This document shows, in pieces, positions 23,938 to 34,529 of a DNA stretch of 64,000 bases. The position numbers and the translations under genes were made by a program. The stretch is from assembly GCA_950295325.1 (NCBI GenBank), contig OX485807.1, positions 23,655,666 through 23,719,665 on the forward strand. Direction: 5' to 3'. Every line of letters starts with the position of its first letter. Within the stretch, counting starts at the first letter, position 1. The DNA comes from Polytrichum commune. Taxonomy: Eukaryota > Streptophyta > Polytrichopsida > Polytrichales > Polytrichaceae. The notes beneath the pieces are model-generated. The model did not search any database. It was not told where the DNA came from and was given only the letters and a program-made list of their open reading frames with translations.

Positions 23938-25558
23938 GATATGAAAGTTGTACCTCTTTCTGAAGATCAATTGGAGTTGCAATTGCATGTATTTTTTAAG
24001 AAAGAAACTGTCAACACATCTTCCCATCTTGAACGGTTGAGGTATCAACCAAGGGCAAAATCAAAATTCAAAATTCCACTATGTCGAATGGTTGCATTGT
24101 CTGTTGTTAGGCCTTTTGTAAAAAATAACGTTATGAACCTGACTGCACATTTTGTTGCTTGTGGTTATATGGAGGGCAATGGGATTTTTTACGTGGCTTT
24201 GGAAAACAATAAGGGGAAAACAATAGATGTTACCGATAGTATCATTAAATAATGAAGTGAGAATTGGATACGAACAAATGATGCCTTTGAAAAAATATTG
24301 TAAACTAATGAGGACCTCAAAGTTGTTTCTGGCAAAATGTTCATGGTTTGGGACGGAAATTACCGTTTGCAAACATGGTTGCACATTATGAATCGAGATC
24401 ATACACATGATCATGCTTGATATTATGTTGTTGAAAGTATTATTTTGGACATTAAGGGAGATATTGCAACCATGTTGGCAGCTTTACATGAAATGAATTG
24501 GTAATTCCTTCATTCTTCTCTTTTTATTCGTTCGGTTCATTTGGTTTTGTTTTTAATTTTTTAATTTATTGTATTTTTTTTTTCTTGGCTTATCATTGGT
24601 TGTTTTATTTTGTCAGGGAGAACTAAAAATTCCATTTTTGTACGAATCTTGTTCATAAGTTTTTCCGCATTCAAAGCGTTGATGGGCAACCACTTTCATA
24701 TTTTGAAAAAGTTGTCTCCAAAGAAGATCTTATTGCCGCTAATCCCAGACAAACATCCAAACATAGGACTTGGTTCACTTTGACTGTTGAGGCTCTTAAT
24801 GGATTTTTATACTAGGTTATTTTTTTCTAAAGTATTAGTTTTGCACGCATTTTTTTTTCTTGTATATATATATATATATATATATTTTTCATTTTGATTT
24901 CTATAACTATATGTTTTATTGCATCTTTTTTTTTTTATGTGTTATTTATCATACTCTTATATGTTTTTCCCTTAGTGTAGCAAGAGTTAGGAGATGCTGT
25001 TGCTAATGCTCAAAGGAAATTTTATGAGAAATAGCCTAATCCTGCACATTGGACTTCAAGTGCAGTGGATGAATTTGTTTTCAAAGCTGTTGAGAGGGTG
25101 AGATTGACTTCCCATTCGAAACTAAAGGAACAACTTCTCATTGCAGATCCTAAACATTCTCCTATGTTGTTAGAGCAGGTGAAGTCTCATTATGAAACTC
25201 ACGATGAAAATCCTGAGATGACTCAAGAAAAACTTTGGATGTTAGCAACTTCGGCAATGGATACATCTATGAAGATTAAGTGGCTTGAGAAATGGAACAG
25301 TTCATCTACTCTTCGTGAGGCTCTCAAGTTTCCGAAACCAAAATTCAATGATATTGAGTTTCCTAAATAGCTTCATAAAGCTACTTGGTGGGCTCAGGTG
25401 ATAATTTTTTGTCTATGTTTTTTATTTTTTTAATATTTTTTCAATCATTCAATTTTTCTAATTTTTATTTTGAATTTGGCAGTTGGCTATTGAGACCGAG
25501 AAGCTCTTTGATGCTACTATAGCTGATATGCATGTGTCCATCAACTATCTTCTAGATG
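23938..25558 (+). pseudogene. Multi-exon accessory gene in MULE II, broken
   Basis: Four exons with canonical junctions can be followed: about 23938-24500, 24617-24815, 24981-25397 and 25483-25558. Readable blocks include LRYQPRAKSKFKIPLCRM, HFVACGYMEGNGIFYVAL, KMFMVWDGNYRLQTWL, RQTSKHRTWFTLTVEAL and KLWMLATSAMDTSMKIKW. At least seven nonsense codons interrupt it. Most are TAG/TAA/TGA where CAG, CAA or TGG would fit, so C-to-T or G-to-A changes explain them. DGNxRLxxW weakly recalls the DGxHRxxA core of ParB/sulfiredoxin-like domains; I do not otherwise recognise the protein. It may be a captured host gene with introns kept, or a genuine second MULE gene comparable in position to mudrB. Orientation is divergent from the transposase. 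Confidence 0.65.
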
Positions 25559-28500
25559 GTATGGATCCTTTGCCCATTATTTTTTATTTTTTATATTTGA
25601 TTTCCAAGAACTTCAACAATTTAAACCTACTACCCGATTTATATCTACAATCCACCTTTGTTGTTCTTTATATTTTGGACTTCGTAAATGTCACCCTCAT
25701 GATGGTGTTATGATATATTCAAATTTTACATTGATGTGTATTATAGTGAGACATTCTAACGTGCTACACTTGTTTTCAACATGAGTTTGCTTACACATTG
25801 TCTTCAATTACATAATTATTATCTCAACAGTTGAATGTATATTAGTTCATTTTCAGTACAAAATTGTTATAGCAACATTCTCATTTGTTGTTCATTTGGA
25901 CTATAGACCCTTACATGTAATTCTACAGTCATAGGCCCCCAACGGATTTACAAACCATAACCGGGAAAAAATTGAAGGGTCACAGGTTCACACTCGCATG
26001 CTCACATACTAGCAACCCCGAGTCGTGTACATATTGGTCTTTTTCATTGCTCACTACTTGCAATCTAGCATTCATATTGTTTGTCCTCCCCAATCTTCTT
26101 ATTATTGAACCCTAAAAATTTGTTTCTTTAGGCCACAGTTATAGGATACTAGGGGTCCTATTACCAAATATTTTGTTTTCTTCACCGCTCACAAATTACC
26201 GCTCATCGCTCACCGCTCACTGCTCACCGCTCATAAGATAGCACTCCCCGATCCACACAATTACATTGATGTCCTCATCTTGTTTCATATATTGAACTTA
26301 GAATGTTGGCTTCATTGTTTAAGGCATGCCATAGTTTCTCAGGACACGTGAAGGGCATGTTAGAGTTTCCTAGTATCTCTTTGCATCTTTGTGAGCCCAG
26401 AAATGTGCCCACAGTTGTTCTTAACCCTTGTCTACTATTAAGTTTGGGTTTTGAATTTTATTATTCAATCAAAAAGTATAAAAACAGTGCAGGTTTCAAG
26501 TTTGGGCTTTGATTGAGTTAGTTTGAGTGGTGTGTTTAGTTTTGGGTTGTGGGTGAGAATGGCGTTAGGGAAAATGTTGTTAGAATGATAGCATTGAGCT
26601 TGGCTTAATGGGTTGGGTTGTAGAGTTTAGGCTAGGGGGTTTGGTGTGCGAATTGGGTTGAATTGATGTTTGAGTTAGGCAGGGGAATTGCATGTCAAGG
26701 CTGGGTTAGTGACCTTTTGGGTGTGAGGGGTGTCCGAGTTAGACCCCTGGCCCCTGTGCCCTAATGATTTTCGGTCAGGGCTCGAAGGGCTAAGGCCAGG
26801 CAGCCGACCCCAGCTGGCTCTCTCTCTCTCTCAGGAGCCTCTGCAGACTAAGGGGGCGGTACGAAACCATGGAAGCGAGGGAACAGGGAGGCTGCCGAAG
26901 AGCAGTTGAGCTGGCGAGGCTAACCGCAACTGGAAGGGGATTCTCACCCAGCTGATGCGAAGGAGATGAGGGCAGCATCTTCCTGCTCGATGCCCAAGCT
27001 CACCACTGTGGGTGCGAGGGAGCTGAGGGCCACACTGAAGGGTAAATCGTACACGGAACTCAACTGTGAGGGAAGGGGATTGGTGGTAACCGAGGTCACT
27101 TCGAAGTTAGCATGTTGGGTTGGGAATTCAGGAACCTACAAATCCCTGACAATTCTGGAGGAAGGGAGTAAGAATCCTAGCTAACTAATTCAAGGTGAAT
27201 TCCTGCATTTGCAATCTGAAGTCTCATGTCAAGAGTGGCAGAATTCAACCTGGCATGAATCTAGATTTTGACCCAGCATCTCAAATGCGGAGCTGAACTC
27301 TGGAATGGTAATCTCTGCTGCCCTCGCATTGTTCGGAATCAGCCACAACAGGGGAGGAGTGAATTTAAAATGGCGGCAGAGGGACCTGAGAAGGTGAAGG
27401 TCGGGTCCTAGAGACCAGCAGTGCCGAGATGGATGGACTTCGGCAGAGTGCAGGCTGCCGAATTGAAGGGCAGTGACAGGTTCGGTTATGACCAGCACGC
27501 TGGAGGGCCTGAGGCCGGGCCGGCAGGGCACACTGGAGATGAACAGGAGCTAGGTTAAGGGCGTAGCTAGGACACCTTAGGGGTTAGGTAGGAAGGGCAT
27601 GCTTGGGATGAGTGGGATTGAGGTAGTAAGTGTGGAGATCCAGTTTAAATAGTTGGACATTAGGTTGTTGGATTAGTGAGTGATTGTCATTAGGGTAACA
27701 AGTGTTTTCTAAACACTTATGTGGACCTGGTGGAATAAAGTGGTGTGTGCTTTGATTTACATCGTTGATTGTGGTACTTTTGGGCCACCCCCTTTCGAGG
27801 GAGCCTAAAAGTATCACACAAGCCCTTCGGTGAAGGTGGCCTGCATTTGCAGGCGCCCAAGCCGAACCCGGATGATAGGTGTATAACGTGAGTAGTTAGA
27901 TTTTTAAGGGAGATTAAATATGCGTCGTAGTACCTTGTGAGCCCAAAAGGGTGCCCACATTTAGTCTTAGACCCTTGAAACGTTAGTTGATGCACTTTGA
28001 AGTAGCATGTTACTTCACAAAAATATAAAAAGAGTGAAATGTTAGTCTTAGAAGTACCATGTTGTAAGAGGCTAGGATGTGAGTTGTTATTGTGTTTTTA
28101 CCTTCGGAAGGATTTGAGTGAATGAGGATAGGTAAGGAGAACTTGGATTGAGTAGTTAGTGAGTAGGCTAGTACAAATGGATGGAGACAACCAAAGTGAC
28201 TCAAGAGGCAAGTGCATTCGAATTGGGATGAATGGAGGATCACATGGAGCGCACAAGTGGACCACCTCATCATGGCCACTTAATGGGGAAGGCCCAAGGA
28301 AGAATGCAAGGTGGAGGATAAGCAAATTCTCAAAGCACCAATCAAATCACGAGTTAAGCATCGTGGTTTGAATTAAGTGGTGAGCGACGATTTGGGAAAG
28401 TAAGGGGAGAAAGTTATGGCGGCGGAAAGCGAAGGAGGCTAAGTTTGGGTTGAAGCATCCCAAGTTTGGTAAAGTGTGGTAGGTAGAAAGCCAAGGCTAG

Positions 28501-28636
28501 TTAAATGTTCGAATTAGGATCCTTGTTGATCATTTGAGGGAGGAAGGCTTAGAAGATAGGATTGGCGCCTACTAAGTAGGAGGAAATCTCAAGGGCTTAT
28601 CGTGAGCCTTGAGGGTGCTCACCCCCTCAAGCTTAC

Positions 28637-28643
28637 TATATAA
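28637..28643 (+). promoter_or_regulatory. Candidate LTR TATA box
   Basis: TATATAA within ACTATATAATCC, about 700 bp into the LTR and followed by a pyrimidine-rich stretch typical of a plant leader. The related element 1 has TACTTAA in the equivalent position. Confidence 0.45.
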
Positions 28644-29154
28644 TCCCTCATTCTTCCCTCACTCATCCTCTCTTTCCTTTGTGCTCCAAGGCACCCCACG
28701 AGTTATAAGTGTGGGTGTGGGAAGCCATATTGGAGCACATGTGTGTGCTTAGTTTTTAGTTTGAGAGCCAAGGCTTGTTAGCCTTGAAGAGGGCTTGACC
28801 TCTTGGTAGAATTAGTGTTGACGTGAAGGATTTTAAAGTTAATTCATGATTCCAATTTGTGGTACTTAAAGTTCATGTTTTGAATACACGTGGTTGCAAG
28901 TTCCATGTTTAAGAGTTGAGCACTTGATGTTGTGATGAGTGCAAAAATATACTTGTGTGGATTAGTTAGTCTTAGTGAAGTTAGGAAATTCTCTCTCCCC
29001 CTCTCCTCTCTAGGATTTTAGGATTTTAGGATTAGAGAAGAACTGTGTGATTAGAAAGGGGTTGTTAGTAGAATTAGGGAAATTAGGTAGGAAGATTAGT
29101 TAAGGGCTTGAATAATTAGTGAGGTAGTTGACGATTACAACTACAAAGTTGTGG

Positions 29155-29530
29155 GTTCATGAAGGAGCTGGGTTTATGAAGGAGCTGGGTTTGTTTAGTT
29201 AGAAAGTAAAGAGCTGGGTTTATGAAGGAGCTGGGTTTATGAAGGAGCTGGGTTTGTTTAGTTAGAAAGTAAAGAGCTGGGTTTATGAAGGACCTGGGTT
29301 TGTTTAGTTAGAAGCTAAGGAGCTGGGTTCATGAAGGAGCTGGGTTTATGAAGGACCTGGGTTTATGAAGGACCTGGGTTTATGAAGGAGCTGGGTTTGT
29401 TTAGTTAGAAAGTAAAGAGCTGGGTTTATGAAGGACCTGGGTTTGTTTAGTTAGAAGCTAAGGAGCTGGGTTTATGAAGGAGCTAGGTTTATGTAATTAG
29501 AAAGTAAAGAGATGGGTTCATGAAGGAGCT
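29155..29530 (+). repeat. Composite minisatellite in LTR 2
   Basis: About 20 copies of GAGCTGGGTTTATGAAG-like 17-mers (some GACCTGG) alternate with a longer variant in which GAGCTGGGTTTG is followed by TTTAGTTAGAAAGTAAA. Short and long units combine into a higher-order pattern. The unit is unrelated to the 66-bp minisatellite at the corresponding place in LTR 1. Confidence 0.9.
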
Positions 29531-31264
29531 TAGTAGATAGCCTACCTAATTAGCTCATAGACAAGTAGTTAGTTACATTATGCTAGTCAGTGTTATGTGT
29601 GGCTTTCACAAGTAAATGTATTTGAGATTGACTATAGAGAACAGTGTTTTTTTTTAACACTTGCATCCTCTCTTTAAAAATAAACCACGTGCACAACTTA
29701 ATGGAGAATGTGGAGCACTCTCGCGATGGCAAGACAAAGGAAGCAAAGACCAAAGGTGCGAGGGAGAGATTGACACAAGTCACATAAGTATTTCTTAATA
29801 CTTAAAGGCTTATGTACGGTATGGAGACACCAATTAAATCCAAGACCACTTGAAGGGTGAACCTTGCACTATGGACTCATCCAAGTCCAAATCCAATACC
29901 GCGGAGGAATGTGAGCCCAAACCCACTACTCGGACTACGGACGCTTAAGGGTGGGGGGTTTGGCCTCACATACCTCCGGAGGTTAGGCCTTAGTTTTTTA
30001 CTAGTGTGGCTTTAAACTCCACTAACCAATTTCATATCTAGTTCTAACCTTAACCTACAACCTATTCTACGCGCAGACGCACCAGCCTTGAAACCAAGGC
30101 AATCCTAATTTGTGAATTGGGATGGTTCTGATACACCCAACCGGGTGTGACTCATACCACCCTAACTCAACGAACGGAATAACGACAATTTGATGGACCA
30201 TTCAATTCTTCCTATTTCTTTATTTAGTTCTATTTAGTTTTCTAAGCGGGGGAACTTGGCCTAAGTCCCACCCTTCACACAAATTCCTTCTTAATTACTT
30301 ACTTTTGTTTGCACGTCCTAACTCACTACATTAACATATTAGGCATCACCCCTTACCTCGGGTCTCTTGCCAACAAGGGTTTACGATTTATTTTGTATGT
30401 TTTGATTGTTAAATGTGTTTACACTGGATAGACCACGAAATGCAACTCAATGGGACCAGGGTGACGGGCGACCTGTAGGTTCAACCTGTTGCGCAATCTT
30501 CATAAATTGGGGCCATTACTCCCAATCTATGGGGCCAACAACATAATAGTGGATTCGCGGGTCATTAACCCCACCTTTCCACCAACAACATTCAGAGTGG
30601 TCGTGTCGGTGATTAATCCGACTTACCACACACGAAACTTGCTAATAAATGAAGCTACTACCACAAAACATACCAAGGGCCCCGAAAACAATGGAATTGG
30701 GTACTCCCTTGGCGGTCAAGTGGTCAAGCCACTTGACCTTACGAGATAGGTGAGTGGGTTTAGAAATGCGTACCTTAGCCGTGCTCCCTCCAATCCTAAA
30801 TGGAAGGCTTAAGGTTAGTTAATTTACCTCAATTTTCCTCGGTTGATTTGGGCTTGATGTAGGCCGAGCCGCTACCTCCTTCCTTGCTCCACTTTCCGAG
30901 CGTCGACCTTGCCTCCTTCTTTGTAACTAGTTTGGTAGTAAGCGTACCTTAGTTAACAATTAAAATATAAAGTGTTATTCTGCCCTGTAATTTAATCCTA
31001 AGCATAATATTTATACTTAGTGCACCAAATTATCTTTCCAATGATCTAAAAATCACTCTAATCGGATAAGAAATGCAAAAGTTATGAGGGTTGGAAGTGT
31101 GAGGTCGATTCAACCGACCCTTCCAACCCACCTATCTACCTTCTAACTTCAAAAATTCATAGCACATTCCTTACTACTTGGATCTAGGCTTTCCTTATAC
31201 CATTGGAAAGCTATGAACAAGCTCTAACTAGAAAAATTATGACATCAGCAGGTTAAGCTAATAG

Positions 31265-31790
31265 AAATTCAGCGGACTCCTTGTAACACAGCAGTCAATC
31301 AAGAAGGCTTAAACTATGTATCTCGACTTCAACAATTCATATCTAATTCAAATCTTAGTCAAATCAAACGTTCTATATGACCCTGGAGAGATATTAAAAA
31401 GATGTATTTGATAAAAATATGTGATTAGAAAGGTAAGCCGAAGTGAACCCAGCAGGTCCTCTGTAATGCAGCAGTCAACCAAAAGTTCTCAAACTATGTG
31501 TCCCATCTTGCACAATTCATATCTAATTCAAATCATGCTCAAATCAAATGTTCTAAGCCATTTTGGAAAGCTACACAAAAGTTCTACTTGGGAAAAATAT
31601 AATTTCTTGGAATTAAAATTCCTATTGGGCTCGCAGGTCTGATCCAGCAGCCGCTACCCACAAGACCACCCAGTTTTTCTACTCCATCTTTGAAAATCCA
31701 TAACTAATTGTCATCTCAACCAAATCACAAATGGGAAACGGCTATGGATAGCTATATGAAATCTCTCTAAGAGAAAAATGATAAGTATCT
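31265..31790 (+). repeat. Degenerate ~180-bp tandem repeat, three units
   Basis: Units starting near 31270, 31450 and 31632 share CAGCAGTCAA, ACAATTCATATCTAATTCAA, CAAATCAAA and GGAAAGCT blocks. The third is the most diverged. Located in the 3' half of the LTR-type unit 3. Confidence 0.65.
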
Positions 31791-32761
31791 TGTTCTAGCT
31801 TTTGAACTAAGCCTTCAGGGCATTGGCAGATGAGGTCTATAATGCCTCTACTCAAAACTCTACCATCCAACCTACCTCTACAAAAGAAGGAATAATTTTG
31901 TTGGTGTGTTAATAAACACACAACCTAACTAGGAGAGAGAGAGTAGAGGAGGTTCTCAAGCCTTTCTTTTAGACCATTGAGAATACATGCTAAAGGATTT
32001 TTTCCTAACTACATTGAAGCAGGGCTTCGCCCAAAAACTAGAGAAAGAGAGAGAGCTACAAGGTGGAAGGAGGGGTTTTTAAACCCTCTCACAAAAGGGT
32101 TGGACCCCTCCTCCACCGGATCCATTTTTCAAACCCTTTCCCGAAATTTTGGTTCGGGGGTTTTCCCGGTTGAGGTTGCCACCCTCTCGCCGAGGTGGCT
32201 CCGACAAAAAACCTTTAGAAATCTTTCTAATTTTTCCGCCATCGAGTTGGCAAGGGGGCAAGTGGGCAAGTATCCCCCTTGCTCTCTTTCTTTTTTTCTT
32301 CAAAATTCTTCACGCCGATTTTATCTTCTTACGTAAAACACCTCCAATAGTCTTGTGTGCCTCACACTAACTAATAAACTAACACTTGCTTAGCTAGCAT
32401 CTACTAACAATTGCTTAATAACTAGCATCTACTAATATTTGCTTAGCTAGTTGTTTTTACTAGCTAGCACATTTTTTCTACTTTGCTATCTTCTAGCACT
32501 ACTTAGTTTCATTTTGACCTTCCTTCTTCTAGGCTAAATGCTAAATGAACTAATTTTTCCTAAATTCCCTATCAATTCTAACTTTTAATGCTAACATTCT
32601 AACTAAAAGTGATCCCGCAGAGTGGTGGACCACTCAAAGGGTTCACATTGATTATGGGGATGGAAGCTCTCACACTCAAGGGAATTATGTTGGAGAATGT
32701 GGGCTACGAACTCTCACTTGGACTAAGACGCTAAGGGTGGGAGTTTAGGCCTCACAATCTT

Positions 32762-34260
32762 AGAGCATTGTCTTTAGTGAATGTTCATCTCCACACAGAC
32801 GAGCATGTACGTATGGTAGTTTTCCTTGTAATTAAACTGGAAGTGTGAAGGGTGGTTGTCCAGGTCCCTATACGGTATAAATTTTTGCAAGGTGGTGCTC
32901 AAATGTCCTAGCCACTACTTGTCCATAGTTTCGCAACGATCATGACGAAGTGTCACCAGTCCCAAGATGATGAGTGCCAAGAAGCGGGATTTAACTTATC
33001 CTACCTGAACCCATATGTCAGTTTTCCCTTCTCTCGCTATGCCGGTTTTGTACGGTGGGGAAGCAAATTTATGTGCATTTATGGGCCTCTGGATTTTGAC
33101 TTCTTTATATTGGGGTCATTTGAATGCAGGTTGATCCAGTGCCCATGCATGTGGCCAGGAAGACCCTCGTACCCAAAGGGGGCCGCCCTTTTTGGCCTCC
33201 TCCACCCTGATCACGATGGTGAAGTTGTAGGGAAGTGGCATTTGGGGAAACCTATAAATCTAGAAAACGCAGAAGACGTGAAAATATATCCTGATGGCGC
33301 CCAATATGTGCCACTGACAGAGGACGTGAAAGGTGTTATTCTTGTTGCATTCAAAACTTATCCCTCCATTGGCATCATTGGATGAGGCAGTTGGGTACAA
33401 ATTTTCATGGCATGTGTATTACATTCAGGTCCGACTGCGTGGCGAGGAAGCGGCAAGCTATGAAAGAAGACACAGTTTTGGACGTTTGTTGGACATGATG
33501 CTAGGGAAGATGGTTCTGAGGTGGAAGCTGGAACTCAAGCAAAGTTCGCAGTTCAGTGTTCAATGTTCAATGTTCGAGCATGTGCAGGATGCGAGAAGTA
33601 CTAGAAAGTACCCACCTAGTTTTCAGTAGACCATGAGTCGGTGTTTCAGCCTTGTGCGTGAGTAGTGCAACGTGATTGCAAGGCGAAGATTTTGGTCTAA
33701 GGATCCACCATAGCTGCAAACGTGCTGCTTGTGAGGATAAATTGGATGAGCATATATAGAGAGGGGGTCGGGAGCCACATGTTCTTTGGTGCACTGGGAG
33801 CACTTGTAAATGGTCCCTCCAAGCTTTTGCAGTAAAGTCTCTTACCTCCATTTTGAAAAACAAAAGTGTCTCACCATTCCCATGTGCAGTTAATGAAGTG
33901 CACGATCGCGACACTTCATGTATTTGCGATGAATGAGATTCGAATTCCACACTCAGCATGGACCACTGACTCCAACATGGGCACATGCAAAATTGCATGA
34001 CAGTTGAAGTTTACATATGAACGATGTCGTTTGGGCTTAAAATTCCCGCCATGCGCCATGCCCTGCTTTTGTCTGCCTTGGTATGGTATTGGGCACTTTG
34101 AACATAAGGAATCCGCCTTCACCATCATTCTTCGTGGTTGTGAATGATGGTGTTGTCAAGCACTCCAATTCTAGCTTACATGTTGTCCCTGACCCTATCT
34201 TCTGTATGAGATGTGACATTCATGATACCAGGCAGGGCATAAATTTGAAGGGTTGCTTGT
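32762..34260. other. Unassigned; one 147-codon open frame
   Basis: Less AT-rich than its surroundings. The plus frame 32942-33385 (147 codons, with LFGLLHPDHDGEVVGKWHL and YVPLTEDVKGVILVAF) and an overlapping frame 33333-33629 are the longest; neither matches a family I know, and they end without splice logic. They could be relics of a gene or retroelement in the old block that received the MULE insertions. Confidence 0.35.
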
Positions 34261-34267
34261 ATTTCAT

Positions 34268-34475
34268 AGGGAAGGGTAACTCAAAAATTTCCCTTTCAAA
34301 ATGAAGGGTTACCTCAAAAATTGCCGTTCATTTTGAAGGGTTACTTTTTTTTTATGAAGGGTTTTTAAAAGTAACCCTTTCAAAATGAAGGGTTACTTTT
34401 TTTTGCCATTCATTTTGAAGGGTTTATAGAAAATTAACCCTTCCTTTTTGAAGGGTTACAAAATATTTTGAAGGG
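34268..34475. repeat. Inverted AAGGGTTA repeat cluster
   Basis: At least eight AAGGGTTA or TAACCCTT cores in both orientations, separated by ATGAAGGG/TTTTGAAGGG, form near-palindromes such as AGTAACCCTTTC facing GAAGGGTTACT at 34372-34399. It is not the telomere repeat TTTAGGG. It looks like a small foldback or MITE relic. Confidence 0.7.
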
Positions 34476-34529
34476 AAAGTGAAGGGCTAGACCCCAAAAT
34501 AAGGGTAATAGCCCTTCAAATTTACTCCT

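Larger units (their letters stand above)
19941..26250 (-). mobile_element. MULE element II (6.31 kb), two-gene
   Basis: Flanked by a perfect 9-bp repeat ATCCACACA (19932-19940, 26251-26259), the standard MULE length. The left end GAGGGAAGTTATCTTATGAG is the 3'-type terminus of element I; the right end, in reverse complement GGGGAGTGCTATCTTATGAG, is the 5'-type terminus, so element II is inverted relative to I. Contents left to right: a partial second copy of the transposase tail (20036-20335), an unrelated insert (20340-20690), a broken transposase on the minus strand (20794-22530), a palindrome array (23008-23768) and a broken multi-exon gene on the plus strand (23938-25558). 25559-26140 is AT-rich and featureless. 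The two genes are divergent. It could have moved only with transposase supplied in trans. Confidence 0.9.
27936..29970 (+). mobile_element. Solo-LTR-like element 2 (2035 bp)
   Basis: Begins TGTGAGCCC, ends GGCCTCACA, and is flanked by a perfect 5-bp repeat TACCT (27931-27935, 29971-29975). Related over the ends, a central pyrimidine-rich block and a later block (GACTATAGAG, then AACACTTG, then ATGGAGAATGTG) to element 1. Carries a TATA box (28637-28643) and a minisatellite (29155-29530). Nested in the larger unit 26390-32756. Confidence 0.9.
26390..32756 (+). mobile_element. LTR-type unit 3, interrupted by LTR 2
   Basis: Starts TGTGAGCCC and ends GGCCTCACA, like elements 12495-14289 and 27936-29970, with a perfect 5-bp repeat ATCTT on both sides (26385-26389, 32757-32761). 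The last 100 bp (GGACTAAGACGCTAAGGGTGG) match the 3' end of the other two. Element 2 is inserted within it; without that insert the unit is about 4.3 kb. I find no gag-pol domains and no internal LTR boundary, so it is a long solo LTR or a non-autonomous element. Frames such as 30489-30749 are unrecognised. Confidence 0.75.

Noticed and set aside
32079-32370. Overlapping frames on both strands near 32.1-32.3 kb
   Set aside because: Low-complexity, GC-rich sequence near the 3' end of the LTR-type unit; no motif on either strand.
34268-34475. Interstitial telomere repeats
   Set aside because: The unit is AAGGGTTA in both orientations, not tandem TTTAGGG.
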